NCBI RefSeq assembly: GCF_017742245.1
Contig: NZ_JAGHKO010000004.1
Coordinates: forward strand, 248,001 to 312,000
Source: Niastella soli
GTDB taxonomy: Bacteria; Bacteroidota; Bacteroidia; Chitinophagales; Chitinophagaceae
Direction of reading: 5' to 3'
Length of the DNA: 64,000 nt
The notes below the pieces were generated by a model, which worked only from the letters and a program-made list of their open reading frames with translations, was not told the DNA's origin and did no database searches. This document shows, one piece after another, positions 7,779 through 16,456 of this stretch (positions are counted from its first letter, which is position 1; each line of letters begins with the position of its first letter). The position numbers were made by a program, and so were the translations under genes.

Positions 7779-9068
7779 TCATATTTCAACTTCTCCCACT
7801 ACAAACACACTTCCACACACAAGCACCATATCTTTCTTATCAGCTCTGTGCATAGCTTCCTTCACGGCAGTATTTACATCTACATAGGAATGACCCTTTA
7901 AACCAACAGCATGTGCCCGGGCAGCCAATTCGTTCTCCGGCAAGGCGCGGGGTATTTGTGCGCGGGTAAAATAATAAGTAGCCTCTTTGGGTAATAAAGT
8001 CAACACTTTTTCAATTTCCTTATCCTTTACCAATCCGATCACTATATGCAAATGCTGGTAATCGCTCAATTCTATCTGCGCGGTGATCTGTTTGATCCCA
8101 TCTTCATTATGTCCTACATCGAGCACTACCACGGGATTGGCATGTATCACTTCCCACCGGCCATGCAAGCCGGTTAGTTTTTTCACCTGTCGTAAGGCTT
8201 GCTGCACCTGTTCTTCCGTTATTTTATACCCGGCCTTTTGTAAATGATAAATTACTTCCAGAACGGTAATACAGTTCTTGGTTTGATAATAGCCGGGCAG
8301 GTCCAGTTGATACGAATTGCGTACATCAGTACCGGAGGTAGCCACCTGCAGCATCAATTGATGATGGTCATATTTCCATTCGGCCACATACCGTTGTGTA
8401 TCGGCAAAAACCAGCGGCGCATTCTTTTCAGCGGCCACCTGTTCAAAGACCTGTTTCGTTTCTTCGGCGGTTTCACCAATTATAACGGGAACTTCCGCTT
8501 TAATGATGCCCGCTTTTTCATAGGCAATAGCGCTCAGGGTATCGCCCAGCAGGTTCATATGGTCCCAGCCAATATTGGTAATTACTGACACTTCGGGAAC
8601 AATGACATTGGTAGAATCGAGCCGGCCACCCAGTCCGGTCTCTATTACAGCTATATCAACTCCTTCACGAACAAAGTATTCAAAAGCCATGGCCACGGTG
8701 ATCTCGAAGAACGAAGGTTCAATTTCATCAATAGCGGGTTGAATGCGTTCAACAAAATCTACTACAAAATCCTTGTCGATCATTTCACCATTGACCCGGA
8801 ACCGCTCCCTGAAATCACGCAGGTGCGGCGAGGTATACAAGCCAGTTTTAAAACCTGCTGTTTGCAATACGGCCGCCAGCATATGGCTGGTTGACCCTTT
8901 ACCATTGGTACCGGCAATATGGATGGATTTAAATTTTGTTTGCGGATTGCCTAAATATTCACAAAGCCGAAGGGTATTGGTAAGATCCTTTTTATAGGCA
9001 GCTGCGCCTATGCGGCTGAACATTGGCAGCCGCGTAAACAGATAGTTCGTCGCTTGCTCGTATGTCAT
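7779..9068 (-). CDS. folC: bifunctional folylpolyglutamate/dihydrofolate synthase
   Basis: Adds glutamate to dihydropteroate and folates; cytoplasmic ATP-dependent ligase of the Mur ligase fold. 429 residues, usual length. P-loop GTNGKGSTSHML lies at about residue 52, ETGLGGRLDSTNV near 143 and the C-terminal domain motif VVLDVGHNEDGIKQI near 318. It follows the TonB-like gene on the same strand, but a perfect terminator hairpin (9101-9137) separates them and a TAGCTTTG -7 element lies just upstream, so it probably has its own promoter. Confidence 0.95.
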   Translation of the reverse strand: MTYEQATNYLFTRLPMFSRIGAAAYKKDLTNTLRLCEYLGNPQTKFKSIHIAGTNGKGSTSHMLAAVLQTAGFKTGLYTSPHLRDFRERFRVNGEMIDKDFVVDFVERIQPAIDEIEPSFFEITVAMAFEYFVREGVDIAVIETGLGGRLDSTNVIVPEVSVITNIGWDHMNLLGDTLSAIAYEKAGIIKAEVPVIIGETAEETKQVFEQVAAEKNAPLVFADTQRYVAEWKYDHHQLMLQVATSGTDVRNSYQLDLPGYYQTKNCITVLEVIYHLQKAGYKITEEQVQQALRQVKKLTGLHGRWEVIHANPVVVLDVGHNEDGIKQITAQIELSDYQHLHIVIGLVKDKEIEKVLTLLPKEATYYFTRAQIPRALPENELAARAHAVGLKGHSYVDVNTAVKEAMHRADKKDMVLVCGSVFVVGEVEI

Positions 9069-9085
9069 CGGTATAATTAGGGCGA

Positions 9086-9093
9086 CAAAGCTA
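9086..9093 (-). promoter_or_regulatory. -7 promoter element of folC
   Basis: Minus strand TAGCTTTG, exact TAnnTTTG, ending 17 bases before the folC ATG. The -33 position would fall at the edge of the upstream terminator hairpin. Confidence 0.5.
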
Positions 9094-9100
9094 AAAGAAA

Positions 9101-9137
9101 AGTCCGAAAGAAATTAATTGTACATTTCTTTCGGACT
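9101..9137 (-). terminator. terminator after TonB-like gene
   Basis: AGTCCGAAAGAAAT (9101-9114) and ATTTCTTTCGGACT (9124-9137) form perfect 14-bp arms with a 9-base loop. On the minus strand a T-rich run (TTTTCTTTT) follows, as expected for the gene ending at 9207. Confidence 0.8.
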
Positions 9138-9206
9138 GTATATAGGTGGATCAGTAAGTCAATTCTAAGAATTCTGAGCAAATGTGCCCTTTCTAAGTAT
9201 CGAAGA

Positions 9207-10103
9207 TCACCCTCTCACTTTAAATTTAACCAGCACCGTGCCGGTTTGTTCTTCGGGGCCATTGGGATTGGCATTCAACTTAGAGCGGCGGACTATTTCA
9301 ATGGCTTTCTCTTTAAAAAAGCTTTCTGAAGTAGTGGACCCTCTCGGCTGATAGCTGGCACCGATAACATCGCCACTCTGGTTTACCCGGATGTCAACGG
9401 CAACGGTCGCATTCTCATTAAACTCATCGGTATAAGTATATACTCTGGTAAAAGTGCGGCCCGATAAACCACTTTTAATAGCGATCCCTGAATTTCCCTT
9501 GCCACCACCGCTATAATTCTTTGAATCGGGATTGCCACCAGGTTGTCCCTGGTCGCCACGGCCGCCGGCTATTCCTTCGCTACCGCCTTTTTTGTAGGTA
9601 TTGGCTTCATTACCACCGGTACCATTGCCATTTACCCCTTTAAAAACCGCTTTCGGACGGGGGACGGGTGGCGTTGGGGTTTCAACAGGCTTCGGATTTT
9701 TTACCGGTTTGCTTTTCACCACTTCCTTTTCAGGCACTTTAGTGGCTTCAGGTTTTACAATAGGCGGCTTTTTAATTTCCGGAGCGTCTGCATCCTTATC
9801 GTCGGTCTCGATATCTTTCACGTCTTCTTTAGCGGGTTCGGCCGCCTTTGGCGGTACATAAGTTTCCTGCTGACTGGCAGGAGCTGGTTCACCCGGTTCA
9901 AAAGGCTGATCATTACCCATGCCTATATCGCTGTTTCCCAGGTTCACTTCCAGCCCTTCTTCAATTGGAGGTTCAGGCAAGGGCGGCATGCCCCACTTTA
10001 CAAAAAAGAAAATACAAAGCATAAGCCCAACCACCAGCGCAGTATAGCTGCCAGCCTGTATATTTTTCTTTGATTCAGATTCCTGTATTTGGTTTGGCGT
10101 CAT
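9207..10103 (-). CDS. TonB-like energy transducer
   Basis: 298 residues with the layout of a TonB protein: short cytoplasmic tail, one membrane helix at about residues 20-38 (ALVVGLMLCIFFFVKW), a long Pro/Glu/Lys-rich periplasmic spacer to about 150, a Gly-rich stretch, and a C-terminal domain with VDIRVNQSGDVIGASYQ and VLVKFKVRG like the TonB/AgmX C-domain. It would couple inner-membrane proton motive force to outer-membrane receptors. No ExbB or ExbD gene lies in the window next to it. Terminator at 9101-9137. Confidence 0.82.
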   Translation of the reverse strand: MTPNQIQESESKKNIQAGSYTALVVGLMLCIFFFVKWGMPPLPEPPIEEGLEVNLGNSDIGMGNDQPFEPGEPAPASQQETYVPPKAAEPAKEDVKDIETDDKDADAPEIKKPPIVKPEATKVPEKEVVKSKPVKNPKPVETPTPPVPRPKAVFKGVNGNGTGGNEANTYKKGGSEGIAGGRGDQGQPGGNPDSKNYSGGGKGNSGIAIKSGLSGRTFTRVYTYTDEFNENATVAVDIRVNQSGDVIGASYQPRGSTTSESFFKEKAIEIVRRSKLNANPNGPEEQTGTVLVKFKVRG

Positions 10104-10289
10104 GTTCTTGAATTAGCACTAAGATAACCAATGTTTACTTCTTATTGCAACTATAATGCTAAATGAACAGGAAATGCATATTGATGTTGTGTAATACTCC
10201 AACTTTAACAGTATTTTTTGCCGCACTGAGCTGTATTGTTACAACGCTTGATCTGCTTTTGCCTCGTCAACTGGTCAACTGATCAACGT

Positions 10290-11054
10290 TCACTTAAACC
10301 ACACGTCGTAGGCAAACCGAATAATGGTAGCGCATACAACGACCAGAAAGAAGATCCTGATAAAAGCATTACCGCGTAGAATAGCCAGACGGGCACCTAT
10401 CCAGCCACCAAGGGCATTACAGGCCGCCATCGGCAGGGCAATGGCAAAAATGATCTTGCCACTCAGCATAAAAAAGGTGATGGACCCCAGGTTGGTGGCC
10501 AGGTTTACAAACTTGGCATGCGCACTTGCTTTTAAAAAATCAAACCCCATCAGTCCGATAAATGCAAGGATCAAAAAACTGCCGGCACCGGGGCCAATAA
10601 ACCCATCATAAAAGCCGATGATCAAGCTGATAAGCAGAGAATAGATCACCTGTTGTTTATTAGAATGGTCCTTTTCAAGATGATCGCCAAACTTTTTATT
10701 GGTAAAGGTATAAATGGCTACAATGATCAACATGCACAACAGCAATGGCTTCATAAAACTGTTGTTAACGTGTGTAAGCAACGTTGACCCGGCAAAAGCG
10801 GCGCAAAATGCAGTAATGGCCATTAGTCCGATCAATAACCAGTTTACCGGTACCCGGCGTACGTATTGCGCAGTGGCAATGCTGGTGCCGCTAAATGAAG
10901 GGATCTTTAGGGTACCTAATACAGTAGCCAGGGGATACTGTGGTAACAACACTAATGCGGCTGGCGTTTGAATCAATCCACCACCACCGGCAATGGCATC
11001 GGTGAAACCAGCTAAAAAAGCAAAAACACAAAGGAGGATCAATTCTATATGCAT
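10290..11054 (-). CDS. TSUP (TauE/SafE) family membrane transporter
   Basis: 254 residues, almost entirely hydrophobic with 7-8 predicted helices. The N-terminal LAGFTDAIAGGGGLIQTPA and the mid-protein repeat IGFYDGFIGPGAGSFLI are the two half-repeat signatures of the TauE/SafE (YfcA-like) family, which exports sulfite, sulfoacetate or related organic anions. The substrate here is unknown. It lies upstream of the TonB-like gene on the same strand (186-bp gap), with no sign of functional coupling. Confidence 0.88.
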   Translation of the reverse strand: MHIELILLCVFAFLAGFTDAIAGGGGLIQTPAALVLLPQYPLATVLGTLKIPSFSGTSIATAQYVRRVPVNWLLIGLMAITAFCAAFAGSTLLTHVNNSFMKPLLLCMLIIVAIYTFTNKKFGDHLEKDHSNKQQVIYSLLISLIIGFYDGFIGPGAGSFLILAFIGLMGFDFLKASAHAKFVNLATNLGSITFFMLSGKIIFAIALPMAACNALGGWIGARLAILRGNAFIRIFFLVVVCATIIRFAYDVWFK

Positions 11055-11079
11055 GTTTATTTAGTGAATCGTGAATGGG

Positions 11080-11160
11080 CAATAGGCAATGGGAATAAAG
11101 CAAAGCTTTACGCTCCACGCGGTGCGTGTCGCGAGGAACGCTGAACTAAAGAACTAAAAA
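11080..11160. repeat. repeat mosaic after DinB gene
   Basis: Read on the minus strand, this starts directly after the DinB stop codon: TTTAGTTC-type octamer words, GTTCAGCGTTC, CGCGACACGC, ACCGCGTGGAGC, TATTCCCATTGCC and TATTGCCCATT. The block order matches the mosaic at 6855-6945 behind the other DinB-fold gene. Confidence 0.75.
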
Positions 11161-11688
11161 CTATCTCTTCCCACCCAAAACTCCCATAAACCTGGTCCAG
11201 GGCCCAACAGCTTCTTCATATTGTTTAGCCATAACCCGGCTTAGCTGATGGATGTGCGTAAGATCGTGCACCACCCAGGCCGACAGCAAATGCCGTAAGG
11301 TTACGGTGCCCAATATGGGATGTATACCAGTTCGGTCAAGTGTTTCATTATTGATTTCAATGGTTTTTAGCACCGCCAGGTTCTCTTTTCGTAATACTTT
11401 AAACTCATCGAGCAACTGGCCCAATGTTTTCCCTTTCTTCACGGCATGATGTCCCTCCATATCAAATGGAACAAATTCCTTGCTTCCTTCGCCCATTATA
11501 ACCTGCGTGCGAGGGATCCAATCCGTTTTTTCGCCATGTATTAAATGCGCTACAATATCAAAAGGCGTCCAGGTATCACCACCTTCATTGCTATATATCC
11601 ATTCATCTGCCAGTCCGTACAACATAGCTTCTATCACTTGTGGTGTTCTTTCCAAAACAGGAAGTGCTTTTTCAATGTCAAACTGCAT
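11161..11688 (-). CDS. DinB family protein
   Basis: 175 residues starting MQFDIEKALPVLERTP; the frame is open 30 codons further upstream but that part covers the promoter, so 11688 is taken as start. A DinB-like four-helix bundle is indicated by WTPFDIVAHLIHGEKTDW near residue 45 and VVHDLTHIHQLSRVMA near 138, which carry the likely metal-binding histidines. Members are putative metal-dependent thiol transferases or hydrolases; the substrate is unknown. A TACATTTG -7 element lies 20 bp upstream. Confidence 0.85.
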   Translation of the reverse strand: MQFDIEKALPVLERTPQVIEAMLYGLADEWIYSNEGGDTWTPFDIVAHLIHGEKTDWIPRTQVIMGEGSKEFVPFDMEGHHAVKKGKTLGQLLDEFKVLRKENLAVLKTIEINNETLDRTGIHPILGTVTLRHLLSAWVVHDLTHIHQLSRVMAKQYEEAVGPWTRFMGVLGGKR

Positions 11689-11707
11689 ACTGGTTAAGTT
11701 TAGACTG

Positions 11708-11715
11708 CAAATGTA
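11708..11715 (-). promoter_or_regulatory. -7 promoter element of DinB gene
   Basis: Minus strand TACATTTG, exact TAnnTTTG, ending 19 bases before the ATG at 11688. Because it lies inside the upstream open extension, it also supports the shorter start. Confidence 0.5.
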
Positions 11716-11836
11716 AGATAACCTGCCGAGTGGGTAATAACTAACGGTTGTTTTTAAAGCATCGGCAATAAAGGTCAAAAAAACATTTATACCTGTTTTG
11801 AGCCTTGGGCATCATGGTGTATTTTTCTTAAAAGCC

Positions 11837-11912
11837 TTACCCATAGCGGGTTTTAACATCTTATACGGGGCTTAACCATCCTATAAATGGCCTTTAGTTG
11901 GTTTTAGGCGGG
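11837..11912 (+). promoter_or_regulatory. about 20-bp phased direct repeats upstream of promoter
   Basis: Two clear copies, TTAACATCTTATACGGGG (11853-11870) and TTAACCATCCTATAAATGG (11872-11890), lie 19-20 bp apart. Weaker relatives before (TTACCCATAGCGGG, 11837-11850) and after (TTAGTTGGTTTTAGGCGGG, 11894-11912) extend the same spacing, about two helical turns. The array ends just upstream of the TATGTTTG element, a place where an activator would bind. Confidence 0.45.
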
Positions 11913-11925
11913 CAAAAACGCGTTG

Positions 11926-11933
11926 TATGTTTG
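11926..11933 (+). promoter_or_regulatory. -7 promoter element of small secreted protein gene
   Basis: TATGTTTG, exact TAnnTTTG, 36 bases before the ATG at 11970. The -33 region at about 11902-11906 (TTTTA) is a weak match to TTTG. Confidence 0.5.
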
Positions 11934-11969
11934 CATCATCAAACAAAACAAACCTTAAAACATACAAAT

Positions 11970-12380
11970 ATGAAAACGGAATTGAGGAATATTAGCAAAT
12001 TAGCCATCGTAGTTCTTGCTTTAACTGTAGCATTTACCACAACAGCCCTGGCTAATGGTGGAGAAAAAGAAAAACCAGCTGCTACTCAATTGAAGTTTAT
12101 CGGAAATGTTCAGAATCAACCTGTATTCGAGTTGAACCTGATCAACATTGATGACGAGTATACCGTAACATTCCGCGACGAGACCGGTAATGTACTGTTT
12201 AAAGATATTTTTAAAGGCGCTGCTGGTTCAACAAAGAAATTCCTGTTGAAATCTGATGGATTCAGCGATGTAAACCTGAACGTGGTGATCACCTCTAAAA
12301 AGACCAATACTTCAGAAATTTACACCATCAACTCAAACCAAATAGCAGTTGAAGAAACTGTGATCAGCAAGATCAAGTAA
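11970..12380 (+). CDS. small secreted protein, function unknown
   Basis: 136 residues. The N-terminal segment LAIVVLALTVAFTTTALA is a typical Sec signal peptide, cleaved near residue 28 before NGGEKEKPA. The mature part of about 105 residues looks like a single beta-sandwich: KFIGNVQNQPVFELNL, then YTVTFRDETGNVLF and DVNLNVVITSKKTN. I do not recognise a named family. The earlier in-frame ATG at 11898 precedes the promoter and is rejected. The upstream repeat array and strong downstream terminator suggest a well expressed, regulated single gene. Confidence 0.75.
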   Translation: MKTELRNISKLAIVVLALTVAFTTTALANGGEKEKPAATQLKFIGNVQNQPVFELNLINIDDEYTVTFRDETGNVLFKDIFKGAAGSTKKFLLKSDGFSDVNLNVVITSKKTNTSEIYTINSNQIAVEETVISKIK

Positions 12381-12429
12381 TATTATCTGGTTCGCAGTTC
12401 AGTCAATCATCATAGAGTGTTTTATAATG

Positions 12430-12466
12430 AAAGCCCTCCCGATACATCGGGAGGGCTTTATTATTT
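12430..12466 (+). terminator. terminator after small secreted protein gene
   Basis: AAAGCCCTCCCGAT (12430-12443) and ATCGGGAGGGCTTT (12446-12459) form perfect 14-bp arms around a 2-base centre, followed by ATTATTTT. It can serve both this gene and the convergent radical SAM gene. Confidence 0.85.
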
Positions 12467-12482
12467 TCGTATAATGTTACGT

Positions 12483-13787
12483 TTAATGCGCAAAATCGAC
12501 CTCGTAATTTCCCTTGATCCGCTCCATTGACGGGTTGAAATACCCGAATTTTACGTGTGGGAATTCCTCATGGATCAACTCCTGCAATTGTTTTACACCC
12601 AGTAGATCGCCGGTTTCATAAGCGCTGATCCTGCCCATGTACCAATCGGGGTCGATATTGAAATTACGCCACTGGATCATGTTCAAACCGGTATCGATGA
12701 TCAGTTTGCGCAAGGCTTCATATTCCTCTTCACAGTCTGTCATGCCCGGGAAAACAAAATAATTGATGCTGGCCCAGCCATTGTAGCTGCGCATCACTTT
12801 CAAACTTTCAACTATATCTTCAAACTGGTAATTATTAGGACGGTAATACGCTTCGTAAATATGTTTACGCGCCGAGTTCAGGCTTACCCGAATAGAATTC
12901 AGGCCTGCTTCACACAATGCCTTTACCGCTTCGGGTTTACTCCCATTTGTATTGATGTTGATACTGCCCTTGCTGGTATGCTTGCGCATTTCGATAATGC
13001 TCTCCCTGATGGTTTCCCACATCAGCAGGGGTTCTCCCTCGCAACCCTGGCCAAAACTAACAATGGGGTAGGGCGCCGACTCCAGGTGCGGCACTGTAAA
13101 CTCCACAATTTCTTCAGCAGTGGGTTTAAAGGTGAGGCGGTCCTGGGTAGATACGATCTCCTCTTCCTGGGGTTGAAAGGAAATACAACCAATACAATTG
13201 GCATTACAAGCCGGAGAAGAGGGGATAGGGCACTCCCAGCGGCCCATAAAATAGTTACGGGCGGCCGGACAATGATACGTCAGGCAACAATTATCGGCAA
13301 GGTGTTTAACAAGCCGGTTATGGGGGTAAGCTTTCAGGAATTTTTCCACCCCTGCCTGGATGGTATCGGGTTCAAAACCAGCACATTCCTGCCTGATATC
13401 CTGTTCAATACGCACTGCCGGCACAAAAAACTGTTCATTATACCAACCTACGGCAGTATAACAAAACAGGGGCAGGGTAGGCGCATCGGGCGCTGTTTCA
13501 TAAGCTGCCAGGAATAAACCGGTGTGAGCAGGTGGAATAAAAGCCGCCACGGCCCAACCTTTATCACACAGGCGCATTTCGCCGGTTATTACATCGATAC
13601 CAATACCCCGGCGACCAGGCAATTCATACAGGGAACCGCCATCAGGCAAGGCAATCCAGTCTTCTACTGGCACCTCATACGCATCCCAGCCAGCCCTTCC
13701 GGTAGTATACAAACTGGTATCTTCAAAAATGTTTCCTTTTCCGTCAGAATACAATAAATACGGAGATTGTTTCAATACAGACATCAT
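12483..13787 (-). CDS. radical SAM protein
   Basis: 434 residues. The radical SAM cluster motif is C194-NAN-C198-IG-C201 (CX3CX2C), followed by VSFGQGCEGEPLLM, SININTNGSKPE and GLNSIRVSLNSARK, the usual SAM-binding GGE-like and beta-strand motifs. The first 190 residues are unlike the core and contain extra cysteines (NCCLTYHC at 167-173 and WEC at 186), possibly for another cluster or metal. Typical reactions cannot be assigned. It shares its strand with the membrane protein gene at 13847 (59-bp gap). Confidence 0.88.
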   Translation of the reverse strand: MMSVLKQSPYLLYSDGKGNIFEDTSLYTTGRAGWDAYEVPVEDWIALPDGGSLYELPGRRGIGIDVITGEMRLCDKGWAVAAFIPPAHTGLFLAAYETAPDAPTLPLFCYTAVGWYNEQFFVPAVRIEQDIRQECAGFEPDTIQAGVEKFLKAYPHNRLVKHLADNCCLTYHCPAARNYFMGRWECPIPSSPACNANCIGCISFQPQEEEIVSTQDRLTFKPTAEEIVEFTVPHLESAPYPIVSFGQGCEGEPLLMWETIRESIIEMRKHTSKGSININTNGSKPEAVKALCEAGLNSIRVSLNSARKHIYEAYYRPNNYQFEDIVESLKVMRSYNGWASINYFVFPGMTDCEEEYEALRKLIIDTGLNMIQWRNFNIDPDWYMGRISAYETGDLLGVKQLQELIHEEFPHVKFGYFNPSMERIKGNYEVDFAH

Positions 13788-13846
13788 TCCCTTTTTTCGC
13801 TAAACACTTAACAATCAACAGAAAACAAAAATACTTATACAAGCAT

Positions 13847-14470
13847 TCAGCTATTACCGTTCAGTGTTAAGCCTTGTTTTAAATAATGCCTGCAAAATTC
13901 GTGAATTTGATCGAGTTCTTCGAATTGAAGATTTCTCCGGAGGTCAAAATGAAAAGATTTATCGCCAGAAGCCGCAATTGTGATAGAATCGTATTGAGCC
14001 TCAATATGGTTGATGTTCGACCAAATAAAAAACCGGCTTTCGGGCAATGCCGGAATGGTAATGCCGGAGTGGTGAAGGGCCACATATTCATTGGTGAGCA
14101 TCCGTTTTTCGCACCAGAAAAGGTATCCATAGGCCCCGCACATTAAAGCATGACCGGCCCCTACGATCCATTCGCCATGGATACAGGAGGTAATGCCAAT
14201 TCCCAGGAAAAAAATGATCTCTATGATGCGGAAGAATAAATTTACCAGCGGCAGTTCGGCGGCAATGTTCTTCCCGGCCATGGCCAGAATAAAAATGTCA
14301 ACCGCCATAAACACCAAACAGCCCAGGTAAAGCGGACTGCTATGCGGCTGATTCAAATGTGACAGCGCATGTACAAGAATTAAACCACCGGCAGCAAGAT
14401 GCAAAAATCGACCAGCACGTTTCAATTTTTGAAATGCTGGATGAACAACGGGTAAGGCTAGGGAGTTCAT
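13847..14470 (-). CDS. membrane protein, function unknown
   Basis: 207 residues. About four helices lie in the first 125 residues (for example FLHLAAGGLILVHAL, YLGCLVFMAVDIFILAM and IIEIIFFLGIGITSCI). The C-terminal 80 residues are soluble with a PH-like pattern: ALHHSGITIPALPESRFFIWSN, then IEAQYDSITI and KSFHFDLRR. No family is recognised. The gene sits between the radical SAM gene and the tail-fiber-like gene, all on the minus strand. Confidence 0.7.
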   Translation of the reverse strand: MNSLALPVVHPAFQKLKRAGRFLHLAAGGLILVHALSHLNQPHSSPLYLGCLVFMAVDIFILAMAGKNIAAELPLVNLFFRIIEIIFFLGIGITSCIHGEWIVGAGHALMCGAYGYLFWCEKRMLTNEYVALHHSGITIPALPESRFFIWSNINHIEAQYDSITIAASGDKSFHFDLRRNLQFEELDQIHEFCRHYLKQGLTLNGNS

Positions 14471-14518
14471 ACGCAGTTATTTTTTACTTAGATGCGTGAA
14501 CGAAAAGATTCCATAAAA

Positions 14519-14544
14519 AAACTGCCCCCGACGGGAGACAGTTT
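14519..14544 (-). terminator. terminator after tail-fiber-like gene
   Basis: AAACTG (14519-14524) pairs with CAGTTT (14539-14544) with an inner CCC/GGG pair; on the minus strand it is followed by a run of T (complement of the A run at 14515-14520). Confidence 0.65.
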
Positions 14545-14569
14545 CATATTTATATCAAAAATTCTATTA

Positions 14570-15442
14570 TTATTTACCTTTCTTCAGTTCTTTCAATTCC
14601 ATTTCGCAGGCCTCTAACCGTTTATTTTGGTTAATAATATATAATGTCAGCTCTTCGATCTTTTTCAATAATAAAACCTGGTTTTCGCCTACTTCCAACC
14701 CGGTTTTCTCAACCTGTTTGGCCGAGGGCACCTCAGGCAGGTGACCATTTTGCTGAATGTACTGCTCCAGGTCATGTAAAGAACGCAGTGGGTAATTTTC
14801 TTCGAAAACATAGTCGGCCCAATTGGGGTATTGTTTGACAACGACCCTGTTGAAGATGGCATCACCATTTACGCCCAGTTTGTAACCTTTTGTATCGGAA
14901 TTGGGAACGCCAATGGCTACATTGCCCGATAAGTTAGTGGTTATAACATTTTGGGTAAGAATATTTACATAATCAACATACAGATCAGTTTGCAACTGGT
15001 TATTAAAATCCATTCCTCTAATTTCCATATCCGAAACATCCTGTGGAACATGCATCGTCAGCGTGAATACCTGCCATACATTAGGCTTGCTGAACATGGC
15101 GGGGGTAACCAAAAAGGAAGCAAAAACGCCGCCGCCGGTATTGCTATTTGCATCTATGTTAACTATGGGATTAGTATTCGTGTTAGCAGACACTTTCATT
15201 CTGAACTGGAGGATATAATCGCCCGCCTTAAAAGGGATGTAAGGGCCATACCACATGGTGGTATTGGGAATATTGGGTGTTCCTTGCAAACGCTGGATCG
15301 CAGTTCCCCCATAGGCAGTAGGGTCCTGTATGGCCTGGGAGCCCTGGTTGATCGAGAGCTGTGGTTCCTGTAAAAAAATACCGGTTTGTGAAAATGACTG
15401 AACGCTGCCAAACAAGCAAAATAATAAATAGATCTTCTTCAT
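14570..15442 (-). CDS. exported tail-fiber-like protein
   Basis: 290 residues with a signal peptide (LLFCLFGSVQSFSQ, cleaved about residue 19). Residues 20-165 are beta-rich and resemble a carbohydrate-binding-like sandwich (GDYILQFRMKVSAN, WQVFTLTMHVP). Residues 170-225 (GNVAIG, then KGYKLGVNGDAIFNRVVVK) and the following YVFEENYPLRSL, NGHLPEVPSAKQV match the C-terminal tail-fiber/endosialidase-chaperone-like module common in Bacteroidota surface proteins. The last 50 residues form a coiled coil (LLLKKIEELTLYIINQNKRL). Probably trimeric and cell-surface located. Confidence 0.75.
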   Translation of the reverse strand: MKKIYLLFCLFGSVQSFSQTGIFLQEPQLSINQGSQAIQDPTAYGGTAIQRLQGTPNIPNTTMWYGPYIPFKAGDYILQFRMKVSANTNTNPIVNIDANSNTGGGVFASFLVTPAMFSKPNVWQVFTLTMHVPQDVSDMEIRGMDFNNQLQTDLYVDYVNILTQNVITTNLSGNVAIGVPNSDTKGYKLGVNGDAIFNRVVVKQYPNWADYVFEENYPLRSLHDLEQYIQQNGHLPEVPSAKQVEKTGLEVGENQVLLLKKIEELTLYIINQNKRLEACEMELKELKKGK

Positions 15443-15670
15443 GAGCTAAGACAAAGCAGTTGCTTTCATTTTAGGGTGATGGTATAGTTTAGTTAAAGCG
15501 AAACTACACAAACATCATAGCATTTACCTATTTTTTAATTCACGTGACTTTTTGCGAGATAACCGTGCAGATTTTGCCTATAAGTGTGCAGGCGGGCGCC
15601 TGCAATCGTTTGCATCCGGAACGGAGTTTGTTTTTTGTTACACCCAATCATATTTGGTAATTTCATCAAC

Positions 15671-16363
15671 ATGGAACACTCAGATAAACTCAACCGCATT
15701 GTAGAAGCCCGGATGAAATTGAAGAACCGGTTCGAGGAAAAAATAAAACAAACGCCTTCCGTTGCCGATGCCCGGCCGATGGGCACCGGTAAACAAAACC
15801 GGCATGGGATGCCTGAGATCCCGGTTGGACAAACAGAAACCCGCAAGTGGCCCGTACTTGACCTGGGCATTCAGCCTGATATTCCATTGGCGGAATGGCG
15901 GCTGGTTGTGGATGGAGAAGTGGAGCACCCGGTTACCTTGACCTGGGATGATTTTATGGCCCTGCCACAAACCGATGATACCTCCGATTTTCATTGCGTT
16001 ACCACCTGGAGCAAATTAAATATGAGTTGGAAAGGCGTTCGTTTGCTGGATCTTGCGGCCCTGGTTCAACCCAAAGAAACGGCTACCCATATTTTATGTT
16101 ACGGGTACGATGAATACACCACCAATGTGGCACTGGAAGAAGCATTAAAACCAGACGTGCTTTTAGTACATACCTACGAAGGACAACCACTGCCCAAAGA
16201 ACATGGCGGTCCCGTTCGTATGATCACCCCACAGTTATATGCCTGGAAGGGTTCCAAATGGATAAACCGCATTGAATTCCTGTCAGAAAACGTACTGGGC
16301 TTTTGGGAAGAACGCGGGTATTCTAATACAGCCTATCCCTGGCGGAATGATAGGTACAGCTAG
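15671..16363 (+). CDS. sulfite oxidase-like molybdopterin oxidoreductase
   Basis: 230 residues. The oxidoreductase molybdopterin-binding domain covers most of the protein: WRLVVDGEVEHPVTLTWDDF, FHCVTTWSKLNMSWKGV with Cys109 as the expected molybdenum ligand, then HTYEGQPLPKEHGGPVRMI and YAWKGSKWINRIEFL. There is no signal peptide, so unlike MsrP/YedY it should be cytoplasmic. The frame runs 29 codons further upstream, but the chosen Met follows a normal spacer and starts at a family-like residue. No membrane partner gene is adjacent. Confidence 0.88.
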   Translation: MEHSDKLNRIVEARMKLKNRFEEKIKQTPSVADARPMGTGKQNRHGMPEIPVGQTETRKWPVLDLGIQPDIPLAEWRLVVDGEVEHPVTLTWDDFMALPQTDDTSDFHCVTTWSKLNMSWKGVRLLDLAALVQPKETATHILCYGYDEYTTNVALEEALKPDVLLVHTYEGQPLPKEHGGPVRMITPQLYAWKGSKWINRIEFLSENVLGFWEERGYSNTAYPWRNDRYS

Positions 16364-16456
16364 TTGATCAGTTAACCAGTTGACCTGGAAGGGAAGGAAG
16401 TTGCCGGAGCCTTGGCATAGGCGGATTCACAATAGAACATACACATACTATACCAT

